Assembly: GCA_012934845.2 (NCBI GenBank)
Contig: WNNJ02001949.1
Location: forward strand, 186,001-250,000
From: Pomphorhynchus laevis
Taxonomy: Eukaryota > Acanthocephala > Palaeacanthocephala > Echinorhynchida > Pomphorhynchidae
DNA length: 64,000 nt
Direction: 5' to 3'
Positions 54,350 to 64,000 of the stretch are shown here, one piece after another (position 1 is the stretch's first letter; the number at the start of each line of letters is the position of its first letter). The translations under genes were made by a program, and so were the position numbers. Under the pieces are notes generated by a model that was not told the DNA's origin, searched no databases, and saw nothing but the letters and a program-made list of their open reading frames with translations.

Positions 54350-57300
54350 TCGTTAGCTATTTGCTACGTCAAATAGCTAAATTTGCTACGTCAATTTTCA
54401 ATTAGAGCAAACGCACTGTCATTCCCACACCACATGGAAAGCAATATTTATTCAATTTACAACGAAAAACCTTCCGGATCGCAACTAAATAAGGTGAATG
54501 TCGGTATTAATTATCACAGCCCAAAAATAAATGATGTTTTTGTTCCTTCTAATAATGGAGAATTACTTCCCCCAATCCCCAAACTTGTTTATCTGGGGAT
54601 TATCAAAATAATAAAGCGTTTAGGGAGGCACATGTTATACAACACTTTCCTTAGAGAATTTGCCTATAAAATGAACAACAGGATAATTTACAACTCTGTT
54701 TGATGTAACAACAATGGTATTAAGATGTCGTTTTCATCCCAGGATCTCCTGGAGAGCTATGAGAGTTTTTTAAAGCAAACATTAAAGATTAGGGCACATT
54801 CGAGTGCAAACCCATCCAAGCATCCTTGAAAAAAGCCAATCTTCCGGCTCACTTGGATGATGAGGATATTGAGATACTAAAATACTTATGAAATTACTAA
54901 CTTCCGCCCCAGATAGGAAAAAACGGCTTCCCGTTAAGAATTGGTTTTTGTTCAGCGGCGATGGGACATGCTGAGTTATGGGAAAAGACGACATGTAATC
55001 CTTTCATGAATTTTCACCCAAAATTCAAAATTGTCGGCAGTGAAGAATTCACTTATCCTTACTGTAGTCGGTGCCATAAGTAGGGGCACTGGGCTTTCAG
55101 CTGCTCCATACCGACTACATGTGGGGTGTGTAGCTCCTCTTCTTGCTCGGCTGCAGCGAGCGGCAGCAAATGTACGCCTTCAATCCTGCTCGAAATGTGG
55201 GGGGAGCCACCCAGCCTGGAGTAAAATATGTGTCTTCTTTAATAAGTACAGTAGTTTGTTTCGATCTTCTGCTGCGAAAAAACCTGAATCTTATTCTGAT
55301 GCCGCGACATCGGCTCTCTTGAATGCCTGTAGAGGTATGTCTGACCAAGAACTACTTCATGATATGGACCTCAGATCGGCAGAGTCCAGAAAACAAACAG
55401 AGGAGTTGGTGAAATCTTTAATTTCTTCTCTACTAACGTCGCCGACAGTGCCAGCAAACTCGGTGATTCCTCGTTCGTCGGAAATTCCAGCTTCGAAAAA
55501 GAGGGGGCTTCGGCCCATGCCGTTCCTCCTTAAAGATCGGCAAAATGCTGAAGGACAAGATTAAAGGCGCCTCAAAGAGAAATGGAGATATTCCCCGGGG
55601 GCAAGTACCCACTCTGGGTGGCTTTATTTGAGGAGGGGCAACCCTCCCACCTCTAGCTATGTCTAGGGTGAGGCAATCCCCTTCCAGCTAAACTAACACA
55701 ATGCAAAGCAATCAAGAGCCCTTTTCACTGAATATCTTTCAGTGGAATTCGGGAGGTGCTTCTGCCCTTAGCCTTTTATCTGGTAGAGATGCAGATGTTA
55801 TAGTCCTTCAGGAGAAGCGGTTTATCCGTATCCCCTAGGACATTACTCGATTTATCCCTAAGCATATATCCACCCACTTCACTCCGTATATAACCCCTCC
55901 TCACTCCTCTTCTTCTCAAGGTCTTTTAACCTTAGTTAAATGCTCCTTAAGATCTTCCCTCCTTCTTAACTATTCTTGTCCAGCCCTATCTTGCTTAGTT
56001 ATATCACTTCGTAAGAACGGTAAACGTATCAGCACAGCCAATATTTATATACGGCCAGGAGAAATTTACAAGAACCGTGACCTCCTGGATCGTATATTAG
56101 GTAGTGGCTATGACATGTTACTTGGTGACTTCAACGACAGAACTGGTCGTTGGATTAATGCAGCAAACCGCAGAGCCAGGAACGATTATCTTATTAAAAA
56201 AACCACTATCCCCCAAATTTCATTGCTCAACAACTAATTCACTTCTCGACATATTACTGCTACATAAGAAGTGGTTGTTGAAACCCATCTCTACTGAGCA
56301 GTCGCGCCAACAACAGACCACCTCTCATGACCTAATTCGTTTGCGGTTAGAGGAAGATACGTTGCTTAAGAGAAGGTTCCACTTTGATCCCATCAGGGTA
56401 GCCTTCTTTCAAGCAGCTATCCAACTCTTCCCCCGAATTGGAAATGATAGTTTGACCGAATTTAATACCTACCTCTCTTCGTAAGCTACCGCGATGCTTT
56501 CGACTACCTATAAAGGTCGTATATACAATCCCACTCTAACAAAACTCAAGGTCCTAGCTAAAATGCTACACCTTCCTAATCTCTCTGTTTCCGCCAGACA
56601 AGCCCTCTCGAATGAATACTGGAGCAATAGATATAGGTTCCAGCTGAGCAGGGATAAGGCAAGCATTTCTCGCCTTAGCCCTTCTCAGTCTTTCTTCTGG
56701 AAGATATTCAAGAATGAGAAGTCTGTCTGTTGGAGAGATGGAGCATTAGGTTGGATAGGTAGAATAGGCCTTGATAAAGTTTTGGAGGAGTCACTATCCC
56801 TACGCAATTATGGAGCCACTCAATCAACCCAACCAATCCTGCGTTGGTGTGACTTCAGAAGTAGGGACTTATCTGTTACAGATATCCTTAACTCCTGGGG
56901 GCCACTCCCGGGCAACTCCAGAACCCATGAGCCACTCTCCACTCGTGTGTCAGCTTTTGACAGCCAGTCAGAGGAAGGAAGTCGCCATAACAATGCTATT
57001 AGCCTCCCCATCCGACATTGCTAACATCAATAATAGCCATCGTGTATTTTTACCAAAAAAGAAGTTGATTACATATCCTACAGATCTGCGGCCTATTTTA
57101 TTTCAAAGCTCTCTCATTCCCATTTACGAAAAAGCGCTTGCGCGTACAATCCGCAACCGTCTAAGTAGGCGAAATGTAATCCCACCAGGTTTTCATGGGT
57201 ACGTAAAAGATCGCCCGGTATATTCAGCAATAGGTGATGTTCAACAGTTTTGTCAAGATAACAGTCATCAGCTTGATGTGGCTGTCTTTCTTGACTTTTT

Positions 57301-58280
57301 ATTTGACCGCATTTCCATTCTTTTGTTATCACTTCTCTCAGGTCCCTCGGGTTGCCTGTGAGAATTGTTAACAGGGTGAAAATATTGCTGTACACCAAGC
57401 GATTCTTCTATGAAGACGACCCAGATGCACGTCAGTTCTACCCTATTACAGGTGTGCCTCAAGGCTCCCCACTTTCTCCAATCTTGTATCTTGCTGCCTC
57501 CATTGAACTCTACAAAAAATTCAAATGCGATCAACATCTTGTGGTATACGCTGATGATACCACATCCCTGTTCTCTGGACGCAGGTGCAAAGATGTAGCT
57601 CTGACATCAGCCGTTTCTTTACAAGATTAAATGATCAGCTGCCCTTGTCCAACCTTTTTTTAAACTCCTTCAAATCGCAGGTGGTTGTTTTCCATGGCGC
57701 CCCTGCGACAAAGAAATAACTAGAGATTAGCACTCTCAGCTCTAACTTCCATCCTGACTAATTAACCACTCCCTACCTTCACAAGTCGAGTAAAATACCT
57801 GAGGTTCACGATTACAGTGAAATTCAGGTCAGCAAAAGCTGACCTGAATAGACTAAAACGTATCCTTAAGAGAGCTAGATGGGCCCTGAAACGGGCCTAA
57901 CATCTGTCATTGAAAGAGAAAACCCATGTACGCCTCTGGCGTACTTGGGCTATCTCGGGATTAGTCTTCTTTTCAAGAGGACGTTCCCCAGAACAAAGAC
58001 TAAGGTTCCTTAAGCTCCTCATATCTAGATTACCGAGCATCGTCCTTCTCGATTGGATTCTTCGGGGGTTGACAGACCCCGGGTGGTTCAGTCGGAGAGC
58101 GGCGTGTTGGATTGGCTGGGGGGGGCTCAGATCCCGTTGGACCTGAGGCCATAACAGATATGAAGACGAAAGAAATATTTACGACTGGGATGAACATTAA
58201 CATTATTGTTTTAGCATGTTTCCTTTTAAATTAGCTATCTGTTGTCATTAATTAAGAAAATCTTTATTTATTTATTTAAT
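54350..58280 (+). mobile_element. Jockey-like LINE copy C, nearly full length, decayed
   Basis: ORF1 remnants (54383-55564) include LLPPIPKLVYLGIIKIIKR and CSKCGGSHPAWSKICVFF. Endonuclease remnants (55700-56200) include LNIFQWNSGGAS-like sequence, VIVLQE and GDFNDRTGRW. RT remnants (56494-58146) include ITGVPQGSPLSPILY and VVYADDTTSLF, but the motif A aspartate region is shortened (VFLDFLFDRIS). At least eight frame changes or stops are visible. The 3' end has (TTTA)n at 58262-58279. It is older or faster decaying than copies A and B. It starts within 15 bp of the end of copy B's flank, so the two are nearly adjacent head to head. Confidence 0.8.
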
Positions 58281-58373
58281 TTTCCATTGCAGGAAAGTTG
58301 GAAATATATATTATTTAGGACAAGCCTGCGTCCTTACGGTTTTTCTTTATACAACAGATTTTTTATTAGTTGA
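58281..58373. other. Junction between LINE C and the duplication
   Basis: About 90 bp of sequence that is in neither element. The duplicated segment begins at TTAAG near 58374. Confidence 0.5.
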
Positions 58374-58489
58374 TATTAAGTTATGTTTTCAAAAGGTTGG
58401 TGATTTTTGAATTATATAAAAACAATAAACACAGCTTTTACTGTATGCCGAGACCTTCATTGAAATACTTTATTGATATGATATATAAC

Positions 58490-58684
58490 CAATACGAATG
58501 GATGTTCTTCACCGACACGAAGTCAAAGATATTTAAAACGCTTTGAAACGCCTTAAAACGCTTTAAACTTTTGTTCTGGAACAACAAGTTTAACAGCTTA
58601 AACACACAATTGAAAAAGTTTAAATAAACGAAACGTTTTAAATATCTTTGACTTCGTGCCGGTGAAGAACATCCATTCGTATTG
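58490..58684. mobile_element. Foldback / MITE-like element, second copy
   Basis: This is the same element as at 13790-13985 and was duplicated with its surroundings. A few single-base differences separate the two copies. Confidence 0.7.
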
Positions 58685-59408
58685 ATCATACAATATATAA
58701 GTAAATCTATTTATATGACTTATATAATATACAAACATATAGTATAAAATATAATATATAATTCCTAATGAATAATACATAGTAGATAATAAATGCCAAT
58801 TCATCTATCGAAAATAAGAGAAATTGTATTGGATACATCAATTGATAATCGAATAAAGTATCATCAAATTTACAAACGAATAAATTCATGTAATGATATG
58901 GGACGTGTTTTTGTGTCGCTGATTTTAGACTTCAAATTTTATTATTTATTTTCGAGAGTTAATTACGTAGATAATTTTAGATATAAAAGGCAATAGCTAA
59001 AACTAAAACCTAGTTTATATTTCTGCTTTGATCGCTGATACACATATTTGCAGGGATATATAATTGTCTTGATGAATTAACATAATAATTAAAATTTATT
59101 TTGATAAATTATCTTATTATAATTTATTGATAATTATTTAATTTTATATTTTAATTATAATTAAATTATTAATAATTTATAATTAAAATTATTATTATTT
59201 CATTTAAATAGTAAATTAGAATTTGAGCAATAAAAAATACAAAAATAGCACAAGATTATCAAACAACGCAATTCGAAAAGAAACATTGACTACTGGTTGA
59301 CAACTACTTGTTGATTACGACTTTCGTGGCAAAACAATTGCCTGCTTTTATTTCGAGAGCAAATTCCCACATTAAATTTATTCTTGATCATATTTCGATT
59401 TCTGTTTA

Positions 59409-59639
59409 TTACGAAGAGTCTTCAACAGCGGAATCATCAACCTTCTCTTTTGCAGACGCCTCTTCAGTTATTGTACTGAAAGTCACAGAGGCATTTGACG
59501 ACGATGTACTTAAATCTAAACCGGCTGTACTTAATCGATCTTTAAGTGATTGGGTGGATGCCCCTGTGCTTGCTGGTTTTGAATGATCATTTCGCGTCTG
59601 AGAATTTTTGGCATCTAATTGTACATTATCAATTTTAAG
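59409..59639 (-). CDS. Terminal exon of an unrecognised gene
   Basis: The acceptor CAGTCATTAG is followed by 231 nt ending in TAA and encoding 76 residues from LKIDNVQLDAKNSQTR to DDSAVEDSS. The exon begins between codons, which is compatible with the exon at 61115-61183 that ends between codons. Joined, the tail would read SHSGAKK then LKIDNVQL. The composition is that of a disordered, Ser/Thr-rich C-terminus, perhaps cytoplasmic. The coding sequence is identical to its copy at 14711-14941. Function unknown. Confidence 0.55.
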   Translation of the reverse strand, partial: LKIDNVQLDAKNSQTRNDHSKPASTGASTQSLKDRLSTAGLDLSTSSSNASVTFSTITEEASAKEKVDDSAVEDSS

Positions 59640-60032
59640 CTAATGACTGCTTATTAACTTACTTTGTAATAGTTGAGGTTTAGATAGCAAGTTATTGAAT
59701 ATGGTTGACAAAAACGTGTCAGTACTTTGAGACTAAAATATTTGATATTCAGAATATATTTTATAAAATGAAAACAGAATAAAACTTAATTTAATCCAAT
59801 GTGATTTAATAATAACGTAATCGAACCTATTGATTTAATGAAGAGATAATTTATGATTATTAATTTATAATAAGATAATTTATTAATTTATGATTAATAA
59901 TTTTAATAAATAAAGATTTTGTAATCTGCAATCCTGTAATTCTGCAATTCTGAAATCATACAAATTATCAATTTTTAATTTACAATTTATAAATTTAAAA
60001 TTTATTAATTATAAAATCCTTATTTTTATTTA

Positions 60033-60090
60033 ATACAACAAAACGTTTATGTCCGATATTTCGATAGCTACTGCTATCATCGTCTAAAAT
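60033..60090 (-). ncRNA. Hairpin-GAAA motif, hammerhead-like
   Basis: On the - strand GACGAT precedes a 6-bp stem (GATAGC with GCTATC, loop AGTA) followed by GAAATATCGGAC. The arrangement is that of the CUGANGA-helix II-GAAA core of Penelope-linked hammerheads, but the first box has two mismatches. It is present only in copy 2 of the duplication. Confidence 0.35.
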
Positions 60091-60419
60091 GTAAAGATCG
60101 TCTACTTTATTATTCCATGGGTTATAATCAATTACATAAATTATTTAATTAATTATTAATTAATTTATTATTCCATTGGTTACATCGTTTACTTTTATCT
60201 GTTTACATTTTATATATTTACAAAGAACAATAAGTATTTTTGAAATTTCTATCAAACAATTAAGCATATCATATGCGCTGTGCTAAATTTGAAAGGTTCA
60301 CAACCTTCTAAGAATCTTGTTTCACGTGTCAGTATAAGTTTTAATTCTTCTATTTGAATTTAAACAAAATAGTCGAATATAATAATAAAATTAATATTAA
60401 TATTATAACTAAAATATTT

Positions 60420-61114
60420 GATTATTATTGTGCCATTATAAATATCTAATATAATATACATTATATAATTAATAATTAATTATATAAAATGATACATCAT
60501 ATTATGAAACCTTGATTTGTTCCTGCAATGATAATTTAAAAAATAAAAATATTTAAATATTTAAACATTTAATTCATATTTAAAATTAGTTAATATTAAT
60601 TTTATATTAAAGTAATATATTATTCTTATATATAATAAAATACATTTATTGTTTAATTTATAATTTTTGTTAAAATCATATAAAATATAGTTTTACAGTA
60701 AAATGATTATTTTAAGATACGTTTCACAGTATATTTTGAAAATTCATAGTACTTTCTTCTCTTGAAAATAAAACCTTCGATATTTTTTCAAGTGATTTCC
60801 GCATATTTTCTATTGAAATTTTCTGTTGCATATTTTCTATTAAGTAATCTTCCAATGCAATTTTGTGCTCGAGACAGCAAATATAATTTCAATGTATCGA
60901 AGAAAGTTTCTCGTTTCAGTTTCGATTTTTAACAAAATGAAAATATTACGAATAACTCATTAATGTTTTAATAACGTCTACATCTTTATCTGAAAATATT
61001 AGAACAGTAGTATCAATTAAATCGTATCTCAACCGATTTATTGGCATTGAAATTAATATGCTTAGAGTAAATATAATTTATTTTTATTGGCAAAAAATAT
61101 TTAAATCATTATAC
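60420..61114. other. Intron of the - strand gene
   Basis: This is sequence between the two - strand exons, absent from duplication copy 1. It is AT-rich. A 28-codon - strand frame at about 60850-60940 (IETETRNFLRYIEIIFAVSS) has no clear splice sites and is not called. Confidence 0.4.
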
Positions 61115-61183
61115 CTTCTTTGCTCCCGAATGTGAACCTCTTCGAATAACTTCTGACTTTTTCATCTGTTTGTCATTTGAATC
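61115..61183 (-). CDS. Exon of an unrecognised gene (predicted)
   Basis: On the - strand ATTTCATTTTAG precedes 69 nt and then GTATAATG. It encodes DSNDKQMKKSEVIRRGSHSG followed by AKK, complete codons at both ends. The peptide is basic and hydrophilic. Its good splice sites and phase compatibility with the terminal exon at 59409-59639 suggest one gene. The upstream exons are unknown. It could belong to the same transcript as 62530-63077 only if that gene's stop codon were skipped by splicing, for which there is no evidence. Confidence 0.5.
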
Positions 61184-61414
61184 CTAAAATGAAATAATTT
61201 TTATAATTATGAAAAATTATATATATAATTATATTTTGATTAAAATATATCAGGTGCTTAAACCTTGGTATTAAGACAATCTAATGAATAAATTAGATAT
61301 TATAAAAAATAATCTATAATTATTAAAAATAATAAAGTAAATAATATAATACATTAATTATTTATAAATAATTAATGATTATAAATAATTAATTATTAAT
61401 AATACATTATTTAA
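61184..61414. other. AT-rich sequence
   Basis: No feature was recognised here. It consists of TAATTATTTATAAATA-type runs. Confidence 0.4.
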
Positions 61415-62115
61415 TTAGGAAAGGTTTTTAATATGGCAAATGCACACAGACTGTGTGCTTACAAGCCCACAAAAGCGAACAGATTGAAAAAAAGTTACTC
61501 GTTTAGTAGCATCGATTTTAGTTGCTTTTAGAAAAATAGGATGATGAAGATCGCAGATGATCAGGAAGGGAATTCCAAAGCAGATGATCAACGATATGTA
61601 GGGATCAACAGCCGAAGTTGGTTGAGTGAATAGGTACGTGTAGCAGAAGAGAAGCACAGAAACGTAGATGAGTAGAAAGAGAGCGAGATTCACTTAGAGT
61701 TGACAGAGAGAGAATAGAAGGAGAATTACAATAGAGAATGCGATATATTACACAAAGCAGACGAAGACGAACGCGATGTTCAATACCTAGCCATCAAAGT
61801 TTAGATAAATAGGAAGATATATGATCGAATTTACGAAGTCGAAAAAGGATGCGCACCGCAGTGTTAATGAGGCGTTGAAGAGGTTTAAGGGATGACTTTG
61901 AAGAGAAGACGAGAATGCTAAGACAGTAATCAATACGTGGGAAAATAAGAGAGGAGATAAGAGATTTACATGAACTAAAATCTAGAGAATTTCTGACGAC
62001 ACGAATATCACAGAGAAGAATATCTGAAGACCTAGTTTTATCAAGAATGAAGGTGTCGACATGCAGGTTATTGTGGAAGTGAATACCTATAAATACTAGT
62101 TTATCTACATCAGGA
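61415..62115 (-). pseudogene. L2/CR1-like LINE, 5'-truncated
   Basis: Read on the - strand from about 62110 the translation gives LVFIGIHFHNNLHVDTFI, FPRIDYCLSILVFSS, LQRLINTAVRI, LFRLRKFDHISSYL and LLWNSLPDHLRSSSSYFS. This is the same order as the copy at 45570-46440. Several stops and frame changes are present. The 3' UTR has a hairpin (61442-61458) and ends near 61415 in an A-rich tail. Identity with the 45.6-kb copy is moderate, so they are separate, older insertions of one family. Confidence 0.8.
61442..61458 (-). other. LINE 3'-end hairpin, second copy
   Basis: GCACACA and TGTGTGC pair around a 3-nt loop, followed by ATTTGCCATATTAAAAA on the - strand. It corresponds to 46394-46409 with a different but still paired stem. 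Confidence 0.6.
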
Positions 62116-62529
62116 ATAATTGTGGTCTGAATATTATTAAATAATTAATTTAATATTCCATATAAATCAAACAACGCATAACGTATGGTTGATAAGTGTA
62201 ATTAAAGTAACTTGAGGTTGTTATCAAAACAATTTAAATAAAAACTAATTAAAAAGTTATTATAATTAGAAATTAACTTAATTTTAATTTTTTCAAATTA
62301 AATTTTAATTAGAAACTAATTATACATCTAAATACCCAAAATTAAGTTTGAATAAACACTTAAATATTTCGAAATCTTGCGGCTGACTATTTTTGGCTTA
62401 GATAGTTTAGGGTTTTTAAAGATAAATAAAATGAATGAGAGAAACAGATCAAATTATTCGACAAATCATAGATATTCATGCATTTAAAATTTGAAATTTG
62501 GAAATTCAATAGTTTAGGTTATTCTTAGC
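62116..62529. other. 3' flank of the - strand gene
   Basis: This AT-rich stretch probably includes the 3' UTR of the gene ending at 62530. No further feature was recognised. Confidence 0.4.
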
Positions 62530-62634
62530 CTATCGATCTATTGTGCAAAAATTCAATTTTGTAACTCCGTCGTAATTCTCGAGTTCATTGAAATAATCCG
62601 CGTTTACGGCTATCGAGTTGTTTAAAATCTTCTG
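62530..62634 (-). CDS. Unrecognised gene, terminal exon
   Basis: On the - strand an acceptor (ATAGATAG, or GATAGCAG three bases on) is followed by 105 nt ending in TAG. It encodes QKILNNSIAVNADYFNELEN and then YDGVTKLNFCTIDR. Codon use is balanced and the frame joins without a shift to the exon at 62811-62918. This gives the C-terminus of the protein. Confidence 0.6.
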   Translation of the reverse strand, partial: QKILNNSIAVNADYFNELENYDGVTKLNFCTIDR

Positions 62635-62810
62635 CTATCTATATTTTCCAATCTTCTGACGACATTAAATTTGAATATTATTATATTATTATTTAATATA
62701 AATTTTTAATAATTTACTTTATTATATAGATTGGGCCTAACGTTATCGTTAAGCTACTGGTTTGTGTTTTAATATTATTAGATTTTGGAATACAATTTAA
62801 GTAATCTCAC

Positions 62811-62918
62811 ATTAATAGTTGATTTCTTGACCAATTTATTCTTCATTCCCTCAAGGAAATCTTGGTAGCCTTCGGCGATAATTTCGGATAGCAGAGTTTT
62901 GTTAAAATTATCGATATT
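62811..62918 (-). CDS. Unrecognised gene, internal exon
   Basis: The exon has 108 nt (36 whole codons) between CATTATTATAG and GTGAGA on the - strand. It encodes NIDNFNKTLLSEIIAEGYQD followed by FLEGMKNKLVKKSTIN, probably mostly helical. The intron to the upstream exon is only 50 nt (62919-62968). I do not recognise the family; possibilities such as a small secreted or ligand-binding protein are guesses only. Confidence 0.65.
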
Positions 62919-62968
62919 CTATAATAATGAAAAATCATAACACAAAGATAATGAATATAAGATACTAC

Positions 62969-63077
62969 GTTGCTGTTTGGATTTCGAATAACGTCAGAAT
63001 AAATCTGATTTACGTCGAGGTGTTTAAACGCTTGAGATAACACTGATATTTTGAAACTTCGATCCCAACCGGGTGGT
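62969..63077 (-). CDS. Unrecognised gene, upstream exon
   Basis: After TTTGCTAG on the - strand come 109 nt ending at GTAGTA. It encodes PPGWDRSFKISVLSQAFKHL, then DVNQIYSDVIRNPNSN, and joins in frame to the next exon. The frame is also open further upstream (SIGNIHYNLIVDLFARPPGW), so the left border could lie up to 50 bases further on. The earlier exons are not in the window or were not recognised. Confidence 0.6.
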
Positions 63078-63684
63078 CTAGCAAATAAATCAACAATCAG
63101 ATTATAATGAATGTTGCCAATTGAAAAAAATTAATAACTTACGATAAAAAGCATAATAAATGTGGTTTATTCGCGAGATAGTAAAATAAAATTATTATTT
63201 TAATCAGCAAGAAAATTACAATGTACGAATGATCAACGATTATCATTCATTCTTTGCTGATCAACTAAGTTTCTGCGCATTCTTGAAGGATATACGTATT
63301 TGACTCATATTGGGGCACGTGTGTAAATATGAAGCGATTTATCAATTTTAATAAAAGGTTTGTCATGTGAATGATAATTCCTTTTATCTGGAAAGCGATA
63401 TGTGTGCGATAATTGTTTCAATTAATTGTTTTTGACGCAATTTGGTAAATTGAATTGTGAAAACATTTAATGAATTAATTTAAAAGTCTGTAAAATGTCC
63501 TTATTCTTTATCGCAAATTTTACAAATTTATATAATATTTTCATAATGTTTTATGGATAAAATAATTTCCTTTTCGTTCAATGAGAATGAATGATCGAAG
63601 CAAGCACGATTGTTCGAAACCAAAGATTATGAATTGTACTAAAACAGAATAGAATTGTCTTGCAAGAAAACATAAATTTAAAAA
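63078..63684. other. AT-rich sequence between the - strand gene and the duplication
   Basis: No confident exon was seen. A 15-codon - strand frame near 63250-63300 (MSQIRISFKNAQKLS) might be a first exon but has no good donor site. Confidence 0.35.
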
Positions 63685-64000
63685 ATATTTTCATTTGAAA
63701 ATTTGAAAAACTAATAATCAAACGTTTCTAACATCTAGAAAATTTTTTGACATTTAGAAAGCATTTATAACATTTATAGATATTTTTTATTCAAAACGTT
63801 TCAGATGACTATTTGATTTCAAAATATCTAAAATATATTCAGTATTTAAAAATTCTCAGCACAAACAAAACCGGAACGATCTTTTTGAGAATAAAAAATA
63901 ACAGATTAAAATCACAATTGAAAAAGCCAAACATCGGCGAAACGTTTAAATAAATTATAGTGGCTTAAAAATTATTATATATTTATTTAAATAAATTAAA
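63685..64000. repeat. Segmental duplication, copy 2, second part
   Basis: This matches 15690-16005 with few differences and runs off the window. It includes the TTGAAAAAGCC...GGCGAAACGT motif at 63917-63950. Confidence 0.85.

Larger units (their letters stand above)
58374..60419. repeat. Segmental duplication, copy 2, first part
   Basis: This matches 13676-15689. It contains the same foldback (58490-58684) and the - strand terminal exon. It differs from copy 1 by roughly 2-3 percent outside an identical stretch at 59035-59713, and by an insertion/replacement at 60010-60090 that carries a hairpin-GAAA motif. Similarity stops at ATATTT near 60419 and resumes at 63685. Confidence 0.85.

Noticed and set aside
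1-64000. tRNA, rRNA, CRISPR or bacterial operon features
   Set aside because: None was recognised by eye. The window has eukaryotic splicing signals and animal-type retroelements throughout.

Overview
This window is very AT-rich, intron-rich animal DNA, most likely from an arthropod, although nothing in it fixes the species. It shows spliced coding exons with GT-AG borders, introns of about 48-50 nt next to introns of many kb, and a dense load of retroelements. The retroelements are Jockey-like LINEs, L2/CR1-like LINEs, LINEs with a restriction-like endonuclease, and Penelope-like elements. No bacterial features, tRNA, rRNA or CRISPR array was seen.

Host genes. A leucine-rich-repeat (LRR) gene runs on the + strand through the left two thirds of the window. 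At least eight exons between 778 and 11543 each encode about 24 residues, or a double unit of 48, in one splice phase. A 24-nt microexon (29103-29126) and further weaker exons (30903-43193) keep compatible phases and probably belong to the same gene. On the right, on the - strand, lie the last three exons of an unrecognised gene (63077-62530) and two exons of another (61183-61115, 59639-59409). The last exon of that second gene also occurs in a duplicated copy at 14941-14711.

Mobile DNA by region. 5.8-6.9 kb: tandem plus inverted repeat cluster. 7.7-9.4 kb: decayed LINE with a restriction-like endonuclease. 13.7-16.0 kb: segmental duplication whose partner is at 58.4-60.4 and 63.7-64.0 kb. 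16.8-18.7 kb: LINE ORF1 fragment and an inverted Penelope-like element. 19.8-21.5 kb: another endonuclease-LINE tail and Penelope debris. 22.98-27.46 kb: one uninterrupted 1493-codon - strand frame joining a complete endonuclease-type LINE polyprotein to an acidic, disordered tail of about 460 residues that does not look like LINE. 27.9-28.9 kb: large palindrome. 36.9-40.8 kb: Penelope reverse transcriptase and scattered copies of its 3' end, one of which holds a hAT-like MITE. 42.3, 45.6-46.4 and 61.4-62.1 kb: L2/CR1-like LINE fragments. 48.2-58.3 kb: three Jockey-like LINE copies, the middle one full length with a 13-bp target-site duplication.

The most interesting signals are the LINE/acidic-tail fusion frame; a dispersed motif with hammerhead-ribozyme-like helices II and III at four or five places; a stretch of about 680 bp identical between two otherwise diverged duplicate copies, which suggests gene conversion; and a covarying 3'-end hairpin in the L2-like LINE. 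All calls come from reading the sequence by eye, without database searches.
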